Source: CAIZGX01 sp964511555
GTDB lineage: Bacteria > Bacteroidota > Bacteroidia > Flavobacteriales_D > Sanyastnellaceae
Length of the DNA: 64,000 nucleotides
Assembly (NCBI GenBank): GCA_964511555.1
Contig: CAZEFR010000005.1
Span: 21,822-85,821 of the forward strand
Direction of reading: 5' to 3'
Shown: in pieces, positions 16,382-25,015 of the stretch
Numbering within the stretch: the first letter of the stretch is position 1
Layout of the letters: every line of letters begins with the position of its first letter
The notes under the pieces: generated by a model
Seen by the model: the letters and a program-made list of their open reading frames with translations, nothing else
What the model was told of the DNA's origin: nothing
Databases searched by the model: none
Position numbers and translations under genes: made by a program

Positions 16382-17838
16382 TTCGATAATGTTTTATAGT
16401 GTTCGAAAATAGCCAGAATCTTATTTACAAAATTCACTGGCCCCACTCCGTTAATGTAACCGTGTTTTACACATGACATGGCGTAGTATTGCCTTTGCGA
16501 TTTCAACATAAGAGCCTCAGCAACATGACCATCCCAGATGGTATCATTCTTCCCAATTTGACGGGCAATACAAAGAGCATCTAAAATATGTCCAGGACCA
16601 CAATTATAACTTGCCAAAACAAACTTCAATCGCTCACTCGGACTTTTGATTCGATCTTTCCAAAAGACATCGAGGCTCTTGAGTAGTTTGGCACCTGCCT
16701 GAATATTCTTGTCTGGCGAGCACAACGTATCGCCATCGTACTTCAAAATTGTCGCTGGCATCAACTGCATCAGACCTTTCGCTCCTGCCCATGACTCTGC
16801 ATTCGGATTGAATCCCGACTCTACATAACTGAGCGCCGTGAGCAAACGCCAATCCCAACCTGCTATTGGAGCATGAACCTTAAACAGAGAGTCGTACGGA
16901 GAGAGTCCATCGGCTGTAGCCGGGGGCATTGAAAATACACGTTTCAAACCGCCGGACCAATTCTCTTCAGCTCGACCGAAATACCTTCGATACAAGGAAT
17001 TAACTAAACCTATTCCTTTTCTCCCTGTGAAAAAAGTATTCAACCGTTCGTAAAGCAAGAATGAATTTGGTCTTATGGCCCAAGCAATATCCTCGTTATC
17101 GCTTAGCTCAATAGACATGTCCAAGTTAGGAAAATCTTCGAAACTTAAAAAAGCTAAACTCTTGTCGGTTACTGTTGCAGGAACAGCACCATTTGCAACC
17201 TCTTGCAGTAATTCCTCCGTACCAATTTTTCCACTTGCCTCAATCACTTGAAGATTCATACCGGTGCTCTTAGATAGTTCCTCTAATTTCCTGTAGAACG
17301 AAGAATACGCATGAACATGAATAGGCAGGCGATCCAACTCATTAATTCCATGCACTACAATTCCGTTTTCGAGTAATTTGTTTGAAGTATCTCTGCGCTG
17401 AACAAGCACTTGTTTGGTCTGATAAATCGGAGGAGAGAATGCCAAGAATTTCTTTCGCTGCTCATTTATCGTAAGGTTCGAAGCAATAATATCTCCTTCT
17501 CCTCGATAGAGCATAGCGAACATACTATCGAGGTTTTCAATCACAAGAATCTCTAACTTCACATTCAGATATTTCGCGAACTGCTTCGCCAACTCATAGT
17601 CGAATCCCTTCGGCTCTTCCTTATATAAATAATACGTTGAAGAACTGTTCTCGGTAAGAAGTATGAGTTTCCCTCTTGAGCGAATACTGTCTAAATCAAC
17701 ATTCACCAATTCGGGCAAATTGGGATCTTGCTCAAACTCTTTCAGCTTTTTCTTAGGTGCAAGAAGCGTAAACATGAAAGCCACGCCACCAAGCAGAGCC
17801 AGAGAAACTAGGATAACACGCCAAACAGATTTCTTCAA
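16378..17838 (-). CDS. mltF: MltF-like membrane-bound lytic transglycosylase
   Basis: A 486-aa protein with an N-terminal membrane anchor (WRVILVSLALLGGVAFMFTLL). A periplasmic solute-binding-like domain follows (about 45-290; GFDYELAKQFAKYLNVKLEI). The C-terminal transglycosylase SLT domain (about 320-475) has the catalytic glutamate in LSYVESGFNP and the motifs AKGLMQLMPAT and VLASYNCGPGH. It cleaves peptidoglycan between MurNAc and GlcNAc. The start codon is TTG (minus strand, 17838-17836): no ATG lies in frame upstream, and the signal anchor begins right here. Confidence 0.88.
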   Translation of the reverse strand: MKKSVWRVILVSLALLGGVAFMFTLLAPKKKLKEFEQDPNLPELVNVDLDSIRSRGKLILLTENSSSTYYLYKEEPKGFDYELAKQFAKYLNVKLEILVIENLDSMFAMLYRGEGDIIASNLTINEQRKKFLAFSPPIYQTKQVLVQRRDTSNKLLENGIVVHGINELDRLPIHVHAYSSFYRKLEELSKSTGMNLQVIEASGKIGTEELLQEVANGAVPATVTDKSLAFLSFEDFPNLDMSIELSDNEDIAWAIRPNSFLLYERLNTFFTGRKGIGLVNSLYRRYFGRAEENWSGGLKRVFSMPPATADGLSPYDSLFKVHAPIAGWDWRLLTALSYVESGFNPNAESWAGAKGLMQLMPATILKYDGDTLCSPDKNIQAGAKLLKSLDVFWKDRIKSPSERLKFVLASYNCGPGHILDALCIARQIGKNDTIWDGHVAEALMLKSQRQYYAMSCVKHGYINGVGPVNFVNKILAIFEHYKTLSK

Positions 17839-17883
17839 TGATTTCAGGTTTCTTCCGTATCCGAAAAACGAAAGGGTTACTTA

Positions 17884-17891
17884 CAAACTTA
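17884..17891 (-). promoter_or_regulatory. -7 promoter element of mltF (TAAGTTTG)
   Basis: A perfect TAnnTTTG match on the minus strand, 45 nt upstream of the TTG start and overlapping the last codon of the upstream acpH-like gene. Confidence 0.55.
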
Positions 17892-18494
17892 ATCATTTTT
17901 GTTTTCATGCAGAAGCGCCTGACGCTTCAACTCAAATTCAACCTTCAACTCCTCGAAGAAAACAGGGAAATATGCCGAAGCCATTTCCACATAATCCTCA
18001 AAAAAATCTCCAGCTGCCAACAACGTTTCTCCGCGAGGAATGCGATTTCCCATTTGACGAACAATGACTGCCATTCCAACCGGATGAGCGTATTTCAACA
18101 TAAATTCTTTGTCTTTCATGTGGAAGAAATAATGCTTCATTTTATCTGGAAAAGACTCTTCGTACTTATTCAAAACACCAAACGTGAATTGCTGAAATTC
18201 TTCCAACGCTTTGCCTGAATGACTTTGAAAATCTTTCGCCAAGTAATGATCAAAAACCAAGTCAATGAGCACTCCGCTATACAAGCCCAAATTCGGACGA
18301 TACGAAGCACGAAGTTCCTTCACTAAATCATGTGTGTCTGTGAATGAATCTACCCAGCGATGAAGCAGAATTCCCTTTCGAATATCCGGACTATACAAAT
18401 TGAAATCATTGCCCTTCACCGCATCTGCAATGAACTGTCCAACCATTTCCTCTTCATTGTCAGAAGAAAGGTACAAGTGAGCCAAGTGATTCAT
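17889..18494 (-). CDS. acpH: Acyl carrier protein phosphodiesterase (AcpH family)
   Basis: A 201-aa protein of the AcpH/DUF479 family, which removes the 4'-phosphopantetheine group from acyl carrier protein. The N-terminal motif MNHLAHLYLS, GQFIADAVKGND, HRWVDSFTDTH (the metal-binding His/Asp cluster of this HD-like fold) and VFDHYLAKDF are present. It is divergent from glmM, 62 nt between starts, and precedes mltF on the minus strand. Confidence 0.85.
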   Translation of the reverse strand: MNHLAHLYLSSDNEEEMVGQFIADAVKGNDFNLYSPDIRKGILLHRWVDSFTDTHDLVKELRASYRPNLGLYSGVLIDLVFDHYLAKDFQSHSGKALEEFQQFTFGVLNKYEESFPDKMKHYFFHMKDKEFMLKYAHPVGMAVIVRQMGNRIPRGETLLAAGDFFEDYVEMASAYFPVFFEELKVEFELKRQALLHENKND

Positions 18495-18529
18495 TCCACA
18501 AAGAACGAAGTTTAATTCTTTGCGTGAAG

Positions 18530-18537
18530 TATCTTTG
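18530..18537 (+). promoter_or_regulatory. -7 promoter element of glmM (TATCTTTG)
   Basis: A perfect TAnnTTTG match 19 nt before ATG 18557. It falls inside the longer open frame, so it decides the start in favour of 18557. Confidence 0.75.
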
Positions 18538-18556
18538 CTTGAGTTATTTTAAAGAC

Positions 18557-19939
18557 ATGACCTTAATAAAATCTATTTCCGGATTTCGCGGAACCATTGG
18601 TGCCATTCCAGGCGAACATTTAACTCCGCTCGACACGGTGAAATTCACAGCGGCATTCGCTGCTTTTCTTCAACATAGAAATAACAAACAGCATATTTCA
18701 ATTGTAGTTGGAAGAGATGCACGCATAAGCGGTGAGATGCTTCAAAACCTTGTAATGAATACCCTTGTTGGAATGGGGGTGCATGTCATTGACGCCGGAC
18801 TTTCTACTACTCCAACCGTAGAATGGGCTGTTACGGAAAGCAAAGCGAACGGAGGAATTATCCTTACCGCGAGCCACAATCCGAAAGAATGGAATGCCTT
18901 GAAATTGCTCAACGAAAAGGGAGAATTCATTTCTGGCGATGAAGGAAAAGAAGTGTTGCGCAGAGCAGATGGCGACGATTACGCGTTCTGCACAGTAGAC
19001 GAATTGGGCAGCATAGAAGAACGTAATTTCATGAAGGCGCACATTCAACATATTCTTGGAATAAACACCATAGATGTTGCAGCCATTGCAAATAAAAAAT
19101 TCAAGATTGCAGTTGATGGAATCAACAGCACTGGAGGCATTTATGTTCCTGCTTTGCTCGATGCTTTAGGCATTGAAAATATAGTGCCGATTCACTGCAA
19201 AGCAGACGGACATTTCGCGCATAATCCAGAGCCCTTGGCTGAGCATTTGACCGACATTGTTTCCATCGTTAAAAAAGAAAAATGTGATTTAGGAATTGTG
19301 GTTGATCCAGATGTCGATCGCTTGGCCTTCGTGTGTGAAGATGGAAGTTTGTTTGGTGAGGAATACACGTTGGTTGCCATTGCAGATTACCTGCTTAGCA
19401 TTACTCCCGGTCCTACTGTGAGTAACCTTTCGAGCAGTCGTGCATTGGCAGATGTAACACACAAGCACGGACAGCGCTACGAAGCTTCTGCCGTAGGCGA
19501 AGTGAACGTCGTTGCGAAGATGAAGGAAATTGGAGCCGTAATTGGCGGAGAAGGAAACGGTGGTATTATTTATCCGGAAACGCACTACGGAAGAGATGCG
19601 CTTGTTGGAATAGCATTGTTCTTAACGCACCTTGCAAAGAACTTCAATTCGGTTTCTGAAATGCGTGCAACGTATCCAACCTATCAGATGATTAAAGACA
19701 AGGTTGTCTTAAGTCCGAGTCTCGATGTGGATGGAATACTTGCAACCGTTGCGAAAGAATTTCAAAATGAAAAAGTAAATACGATTGATGGCGTGAAGGT
19801 TGACTTCTCGAACGGATGGGTGCATTTGCGCAAGAGCAACACCGAGCCTATCGTTAGAATTTACGCTGAAGCACCAACGAACGAAGAAGCGATTGAGCTT
19901 ATTCAAAAAATTAAACAACACATTCCTTCCGCAGAATGA
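18557..19939 (+). CDS. glmM: Phosphoglucosamine mutase (alpha-D-phosphohexomutase family)
   Basis: A 460-aa mutase, predicted to interconvert glucosamine-6-phosphate and glucosamine-1-phosphate for peptidoglycan and lipopolysaccharide precursors. The phosphoserine loop TASHNPKEWNALK (about 104-116), metal loop VDPDVDRLAF (about 249-258), sugar-specificity loop GGEGNGGIIYP and phosphate-binding RKSNTEPIVRIYAEA near the C-terminus are all intact. A phosphoglucomutase/phosphomannomutase role cannot be excluded. It overlaps the cysteine desulfurase gene by ATGA. Confidence 0.88.
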   Translation: MTLIKSISGFRGTIGAIPGEHLTPLDTVKFTAAFAAFLQHRNNKQHISIVVGRDARISGEMLQNLVMNTLVGMGVHVIDAGLSTTPTVEWAVTESKANGGIILTASHNPKEWNALKLLNEKGEFISGDEGKEVLRRADGDDYAFCTVDELGSIEERNFMKAHIQHILGINTIDVAAIANKKFKIAVDGINSTGGIYVPALLDALGIENIVPIHCKADGHFAHNPEPLAEHLTDIVSIVKKEKCDLGIVVDPDVDRLAFVCEDGSLFGEEYTLVAIADYLLSITPGPTVSNLSSSRALADVTHKHGQRYEASAVGEVNVVAKMKEIGAVIGGEGNGGIIYPETHYGRDALVGIALFLTHLAKNFNSVSEMRATYPTYQMIKDKVVLSPSLDVDGILATVAKEFQNEKVNTIDGVKVDFSNGWVHLRKSNTEPIVRIYAEAPTNEEAIELIQKIKQHIPSAE

Positions 19940-21078
19940 AAGCTTATTTAGACAATGCAGCAACCACTCCTGTTGCTCCTGAAGTAGTAGATGTTATTTC
20001 GAACTTCTTGAAAACAGAATTTGGAAATCCATCTTCCACACACTCATTTGGAAGAAAAGTAAAGACGCAAATTGAAACAGCGCGTCGCACCATCGCGAAG
20101 CATTTGAACTGCGAACCAGGAGAAATTTATTTCACAAGCGGAGGAACGGAAGCAGACAATCTTGCGATGAACATTGCCGTTCGCGATATGGGATGCAAGC
20201 GCATTATCACTTCAAAAATTGAACACAGCGCCATTGTAAAGACGGCAGAAAAACTTCAGGAAGAAGGAAAAGTATCTGTGCATTGGGTGACCTTGACTTC
20301 AGACGGAAGCATTGATTTAAATGACATTCGAAACACCTTAAGCGATGGCGTGAAGACGTACGTTTCGCTTATGCACGGGAACAACGAGATAGCTAACTTA
20401 CTTCCGTTGGAAGAAGTAGCGTCGATCTGTGCAGAGCACGGCGCGGTGTTTCATAGCGACACGGTTCAAACTATGGGACACTATCGTTTCAACTTGAAAG
20501 AAACACCTATTCACTTCATTAACGCTGCTGCGCACAAATTTCACGGACCCAAAGGTGTTGGCTTCATTTTCATTCGAAAAAATATGCCTGCATTCGCAGA
20601 CATTACCGGTGGCGGACAAGAGCGCGGCATGCGCGGAGGAACGGAAAACACCGGAGGAATTATGGGTATGGCCAAAGCCTTGGATCTTGCTTTCAGTGAA
20701 GTGGAAGAGCACCAAGAATACGTTAGCGGATTGAAACAATACATGGCTGCGGAATTGAAAAAACGTATTCCTGGAATTACCTTCAACGGAAAATCGGAAA
20801 GCACCGATAGTCTTTATACCGTTTTAAGCACAACCTTTCCTCCTACGAAAAACAACGACATGTTTTTGTTCTTGTTAGATCTGGAAGGAATAGCCGCCTC
20901 TGGCGGAAGTGCATGTAGCAGCGGCGCAACAAAAGGGAGCCATGTATTAGACGCCATTGGTGCGTTGCGCGAAGGACAGCCCGCTGTCCGTTTCTCTTTC
21001 TCGCGTTACACGACGAAAGAAGAAATAGATTACGCTGTAGAAAAGGTCACTGAAATTTTCGAAGCTGGAAAAATCTAA
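19936..21078 (+). CDS. Cysteine desulfurase (IscS/NifS family)
   Basis: A 380-aa PLP enzyme that takes sulfur from cysteine for Fe-S cluster or thiolation pathways. Seen: YLDNAATTPVAPEV at the N-terminus, FGNPSSTHSFGR, the PLP lysine in AAAHKFHGPKGVGF (about 202), RGGTENTGGIMGM, and the sulfur-carrying cysteine in ASGGSACSSGA (about 325). No iscU or suf gene is adjacent. It is translationally coupled to glmM, an unusual pairing, so its sulfur acceptor is not evident. Confidence 0.92.
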   Translation: MKAYLDNAATTPVAPEVVDVISNFLKTEFGNPSSTHSFGRKVKTQIETARRTIAKHLNCEPGEIYFTSGGTEADNLAMNIAVRDMGCKRIITSKIEHSAIVKTAEKLQEEGKVSVHWVTLTSDGSIDLNDIRNTLSDGVKTYVSLMHGNNEIANLLPLEEVASICAEHGAVFHSDTVQTMGHYRFNLKETPIHFINAAAHKFHGPKGVGFIFIRKNMPAFADITGGGQERGMRGGTENTGGIMGMAKALDLAFSEVEEHQEYVSGLKQYMAAELKKRIPGITFNGKSESTDSLYTVLSTTFPPTKNNDMFLFLLDLEGIAASGGSACSSGATKGSHVLDAIGALREGQPAVRFSFSRYTTKEEIDYAVEKVTEIFEAGKI

Positions 21079-21938
21079 TTGCAGTTCGTTCCGAACGTGG
21101 CTATAAATAGCATGACATCTTCGATGGTTATCACTCCATCCTGATTCATGTCGCCGAAGCACGTACCTATTAAATCACAACTGCCATCGTCGACATTCGC
21201 AATCGGATTGAAGTTGTATGCTGAAGCATTCGTACAACCCGCATATAAACAAGTTCCGTTATCTACCGTTGCCGTCGCGCTGTAATTCGAAGCTGCGCTA
21301 TTCGTGCATCCTGGAATAACCGGCGCGAACAAACATGACCCATCATCGAACGTTGCTGTAGCATCGTAATTCAATGCATTCGCATATTTACATCCGTAAC
21401 AGGAAGCGAAGTCGCATGAACCGTCGTTGGTGTTCGCAACCGGATTGAAATTACAACTCAATGGATTCGTGCAACCGAGGATAGAAAGATTACATGAGAA
21501 CGTTCCTTCGTATGTTCCTGCATTAGAGAAGCTTCCACCTACACGAATGAAATAAGTTACCCCTGCGGTAACTGGAAAAACCAGGTCACTTGCGAATACC
21601 GGATTCACACAAGCATCATCGTCTTCCGCTATAAAAGTTAAATTTCCACAAGTACCCGAATACGCATGAACGCGCGTATCGTAATTGGTATTGTTGCTGC
21701 AAAGACTAACATCAAGCGTTCCACTGCCAAGCGGAGTGAACGTATACCACAGTTGACCGGCAGTGCCTTCAAAATTTCCTGAATCGAAATTATCTGGAAG
21801 GACACCTAGCGTGCTTCCGCTAATGTTTTGTCCACATGTTAGCGTCACTGCATTTGAGCAACTTGTTCCACCCGCCTGACCAAAAATCAGCTGCGAGACG
21901 AACAAGAAGCTCAAGATTGCAACAACATGTTTTTTCAT
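21075..21938 (-). CDS. Secreted cysteine-repeat protein with dockerin-like C-terminus
   Basis: A 287-aa exported protein with a signal peptide (MKKHVVAILSFLFVSQLIFGQ). A jelly-roll-like domain (about 25-150) has the pattern of pre-peptidase/CUB-like binding modules (LWYTFTPLGSGTLDVSLC; YFIRVGG). Four C-x-N-x-x-A-x-N-F-N-P-like repeats ending in DDGSC follow (about 155-255). It ends with GDMNQDGVITIEDVMLFIATFG, a dockerin-like calcium loop. Such DDGSC repeats are common in marine Bacteroidota surface proteins of unknown function. It follows lpd by 7 nt and overlaps the convergent desulfurase gene by 4 nt. Confidence 0.75.
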   Translation of the reverse strand: MKKHVVAILSFLFVSQLIFGQAGGTSCSNAVTLTCGQNISGSTLGVLPDNFDSGNFEGTAGQLWYTFTPLGSGTLDVSLCSNNTNYDTRVHAYSGTCGNLTFIAEDDDACVNPVFASDLVFPVTAGVTYFIRVGGSFSNAGTYEGTFSCNLSILGCTNPLSCNFNPVANTNDGSCDFASCYGCKYANALNYDATATFDDGSCLFAPVIPGCTNSAASNYSATATVDNGTCLYAGCTNASAYNFNPIANVDDGSCDLIGTCFGDMNQDGVITIEDVMLFIATFGTNCN

Positions 21939-21945
21939 ACTATTC

Positions 21946-23334
21946 TTACAAGTGAATCACCTCGCCGTAGGCAGCTGCAGCAGCTTCCATAATAGCTTCG
22001 CTCATGGTCGGGTGAGGGTGAATGGTTTTCACCAATTCCATTCCTGTTGTTTCCAACTTGCGCAATGCAACGCACTCTGCAATCATTTCAGTAACGTTCG
22101 CACCAATTAAATGTGCACCCAACAATTCTCCGTACTTCGCATCGAAAATCAATTTCACGAAACCGTCTTTATGTCCGGCAGCACTTGCTTTTCCCGATGC
22201 ACTGAATGGGAACTTACCAATTTTCAATTCGTATCCAGCTTCTTTCGCAGCTTTCTCGGTGTAACCTACGCTCGCAATTTCTGGAGAACAGTACGTACAA
22301 CCTGGGATGTTGTTGTAATCGATAGCTTGTGGATGGTGACCTGCAATTTTTTCTACGCAAGTAATACCTTCCGCACTTGCTACGTGAGCCAAGGACTGGC
22401 CAGGAACACAGTCACCGATTGCGAAGTAACCAGGAATGTTTGTTTGGTAGTACTTGTCTACCATAATCTTTCCTTTATCGGTAACAATACCCACATCTTC
22501 CAACCCAATATTTTCAATGTTTGCAACAACACCAGCAGCAGACAATACAATGTCACATTCAATCACTTGTTCACCGCTAGCGGTTTTCACCTTCACCTTG
22601 CATCCTTTTCCTGAAGTATCAACCGAAGTCACTTCTGAGGATGTGTGAATTTCAATCCCCGCAGACTTAAAGTTCTTTGCTAATGCCTTAGAAACGTCTT
22701 CATCTTCAACAGGAACAATATTTGCCGCGTATTCAACAATAGTAACTTTCGTTCCCATTGCGTTGTAGAAATACGCGAACTCCACTCCAATTGCACCTGA
22801 ACCAACAATAACCATTGACTTAGGCTGCTCTGCCAACGTCATGGCCTCACGGTAACCAATGATTTTCTTTCCGTCTTGTGGCATGTTCGGCAAGCTGCGT
22901 GAACGACCGCCTGTAGCAATGATGACGTTCTTTCCGCTTACTTCAGAAACAGTTCCGTCAGCAGCAGTGACTTGTATTTTCTTTCCAGGAAGCACTTTTC
23001 CTTCGCCCATGATCACATCGATCTTGTTCTTCTTCATTAAGAATTGAACACCCTTGCTCATGCCGTCGGCAACGCCACGACTTCTTTTCACTACGCCAGA
23101 AAAATCTGCTTTAGCGCCTGTTACTTCTATTCCGTATTCTTTCGCATGATTGATATATTCAAAAACCGACGCACTTTTCAAAAGAGCTTTTGTTGGAATA
23201 CAGCCCCAATTCAAACAAATACCGCCTAAAGCCTCACGCTCTATAACGGCTGTCTTCAGTCCTAATTGACTCGCACGAATTGCAGTTACATATCCGCCAG
23301 GACCGGTTCCTAAAACAATTACATCGTAATTCAT
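21946..23334 (-). CDS. lpdA: Dihydrolipoyl dehydrogenase (E3)
   Basis: A 462-aa flavoprotein disulfide reductase that reoxidises lipoyl groups of 2-oxoacid dehydrogenase complexes. FAD loop VLGTGPGGYVTAIRA (6-20), redox cysteines GGICLNWGCIPTKAL (about 38-52), NAD loop VGSGAIGVEFAYFY, second FAD motif YFAIGDC and the catalytic TIHPHPTMSEAIMEA are all present. It can serve the SucA-SucB complex encoded at 41483-45483. A near-consensus TATCTTCG lies upstream on the minus strand. Confidence 0.95.
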   Translation of the reverse strand: MNYDVIVLGTGPGGYVTAIRASQLGLKTAVIEREALGGICLNWGCIPTKALLKSASVFEYINHAKEYGIEVTGAKADFSGVVKRSRGVADGMSKGVQFLMKKNKIDVIMGEGKVLPGKKIQVTAADGTVSEVSGKNVIIATGGRSRSLPNMPQDGKKIIGYREAMTLAEQPKSMVIVGSGAIGVEFAYFYNAMGTKVTIVEYAANIVPVEDEDVSKALAKNFKSAGIEIHTSSEVTSVDTSGKGCKVKVKTASGEQVIECDIVLSAAGVVANIENIGLEDVGIVTDKGKIMVDKYYQTNIPGYFAIGDCVPGQSLAHVASAEGITCVEKIAGHHPQAIDYNNIPGCTYCSPEIASVGYTEKAAKEAGYELKIGKFPFSASGKASAAGHKDGFVKLIFDAKYGELLGAHLIGANVTEMIAECVALRKLETTGMELVKTIHPHPTMSEAIMEAAAAAYGEVIHL

Positions 23335-23400
23335 AATTTCATTATTTCTGCGAAGATAATTCAGATGGCCGAAAACACCACGAAAACCATGCGTGTGTTG

Positions 23401-23408
23401 TACATTTG
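23401..23408 (+). promoter_or_regulatory. -7 promoter element of adk-obg (TACATTTG)
   Basis: A perfect TAnnTTTG match, 22 nt before ATG 23431 and inside the longer open frame that begins at 23365, which argues against the upstream start. Confidence 0.75.
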
Positions 23409-23430
23409 TAGCTTAAACCAACCTCAAGAC

Positions 23431-24006
23431 ATGATTAACATTGTACTCTTCGGCCCTCCGGGTGCTGGAAAAGGAACTCAAAGCGAACGTTTGGTGAACA
23501 AATACAAGTTGGTGCACCTGAGCACCGGCGATATTTTTCGCAAAAACATTAAAGAAGCTACGGCTTTAGGTACGCTTGCAAAAAGCTACATGGACGCCGG
23601 AAATTTAGTTCCTGATGAAGTGACCATTAATATGTTGAAAAGCGAATTGGAGGCCTTTCCTGAAGCGAACGGATTTATTTTCGACGGTTTCCCGCGTACT
23701 TCACCGCAAGCACTTGCGCTTGATGACATGTTAAAGGAAAAGAACCAAGCCATCTCGTGTATGTTGGCTTTGGAAGTTGAAGAAGCGGAGTTAGAAAAAA
23801 GATTGTTAGGACGCGCCGCGACATCGGGCCGCGCCGACGATAGCGACATTTCAATTGTGCGAAATCGCATTGAAGTGTACAAAAGAGAAACATCTCCTGT
23901 AGCTGAATACTACAAGGGACAAGATAAATTTTTTGCAATAGACGGAATTGGTGAGTTGGATGAAATCTCTAATCGCTTATTCAGTGCAATAGACACGTTA
24001 GCATGA
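23431..24006 (+). CDS. adk: Adenylate kinase
   Basis: A 191-aa enzyme that interconverts ATP, ADP and AMP. The P-loop FGPPGAGKGTQ (7-17), the AMP-binding STGDIFRKN, the DGFPRTSPQA motif (about 84-93) and the arginines in the LID (KRLLGRAATSGRADD) fit. The LID is the short type without zinc cysteines. The family start is MINIVLFGPPG, supported by the promoter at 23401. It overlaps obg by 4 nt (ATGA), one operon. Confidence 0.95.
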   Translation: MINIVLFGPPGAGKGTQSERLVNKYKLVHLSTGDIFRKNIKEATALGTLAKSYMDAGNLVPDEVTINMLKSELEAFPEANGFIFDGFPRTSPQALALDDMLKEKNQAISCMLALEVEEAELEKRLLGRAATSGRADDSDISIVRNRIEVYKRETSPVAEYYKGQDKFFAIDGIGELDEISNRLFSAIDTLA

Positions 24007-25004
24007 GCAATTCGAACTTCGTTGATTACGTAAAAATTTGTTGTCGCTCCGGAGCAGGTGGTGCTGGTTCTAGGCACATGCACCGAGAAAAATTCGTTCC
24101 GCGTGGAGGTCCTGATGGAGGAAACGGCGGAAGAGGTGGACACATTATTCTTCGTGGAAATAGAAACATCTGGACCCTTCTGCACTTGAAGTTCAGAAAA
24201 CACGTTATTGCTGAACCGGGCGAAGGCGGAAGCAGTTCACACAAATCGGGTAAGCAAGGAGAAGACGAATATTTGGAAGTTCCTATTGGCACAATAGCGC
24301 GCGATGTTGAAACAGGCGAAGTGCTGTGTGAAATAAACGAAGATGGACAAGAATACATCATTGCCAAAGGTGGACGTGGTGGATTAGGAAATCACAATTT
24401 CAAGACCGCTGTCAATCAAGCGCCTGATTACGCTCAACCCGGAGAACCTGGTGTGGAAGAATGGAAAATTCTCGAATTGAAAGTTCTTGCAGACGTTGGA
24501 TTGGTTGGGTTCCCGAATGCTGGGAAATCTACACTTCTTTCAGTAGTCTCTGCTGCTAAGCCTGAGATTGCTGACTATCCGTTTACAACGTTGGTTCCGA
24601 ATCTAGGAATGGTGCGTTACCGCAACGACCGCAGTTTTGTTATGGCCGATATTCCTGGAATTATTGAAGGAGCATCGGAAGGAAAAGGTCTTGGACACCG
24701 CTTCTTACGTCACATTGAGCGCAACGCAACGTTGTTGTTTATGGTACCCTGTGATGCCGATGACATTAAAGCTGAGTATAAAATTTTGTTGAACGAATTG
24801 AAGAAATTCAATCCTGAATTACTCGACAAGCCACGCATTTTAGCCATTACGAAATGTGATATGATCGATGATGTTATGGAGAAGCAAATGAAAAAGCTTT
24901 TACCTCGTGGTATCAAGCATGTGTTCATTTCTGCTGTAGGTCAAAAGAACATTGACGAGTTGAAAGACATTATTTGGGAAAGCATTAGTTCGCAAAACAG
25001 TTAA
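24003..25004 (+). CDS. obg: Obg/CgtA GTPase
   Basis: A 333-aa ribosome-associated GTPase acting in 50S maturation and growth control. The glycine-rich Obg fold fills residues 1-158 (GGPDGGNGGRGGHI; GKQGEDEYLEVPIGT). The G domain has G1 GFPNAGKSTLL (about 165-175), G3 DIPGIIEGA and G4 TKCD. There is no extra C-terminal OCT domain. It is co-translated with adk. Its stop codon abuts the stop codon of the convergent OmpA-type gene in a perfect palindrome. Confidence 0.95.
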   Translation: MSNSNFVDYVKICCRSGAGGAGSRHMHREKFVPRGGPDGGNGGRGGHIILRGNRNIWTLLHLKFRKHVIAEPGEGGSSSHKSGKQGEDEYLEVPIGTIARDVETGEVLCEINEDGQEYIIAKGGRGGLGNHNFKTAVNQAPDYAQPGEPGVEEWKILELKVLADVGLVGFPNAGKSTLLSVVSAAKPEIADYPFTTLVPNLGMVRYRNDRSFVMADIPGIIEGASEGKGLGHRFLRHIERNATLLFMVPCDADDIKAEYKILLNELKKFNPELLDKPRILAITKCDMIDDVMEKQMKKLLPRGIKHVFISAVGQKNIDELKDIIWESISSQNS

Positions 25005-25015
25005 TTAACTGTTTT
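24994..25015. terminator. 22-bp perfect palindrome centred on two convergent stop codons
   Basis: AAAACAGTTAA and its reverse complement meet exactly at 25004/25005. The obg stop (TAA 25002-25004) and the minus-strand OmpA stop (25005-25007) are the two middle triplets. Both transcripts can form the hairpin AACAGTTAATTAACTGTT followed by TTTT, so it may act as a bidirectional intrinsic terminator. The stem is AT-rich and has essentially no free loop, so efficiency is uncertain. Confidence 0.5.

Noticed and set aside
21075..21938. Cellulosome component because of the dockerin-like end
   Set aside because: One dockerin-like calcium loop is common in marine Bacteroidota surface proteins, and no cohesin or glycosidase is nearby.
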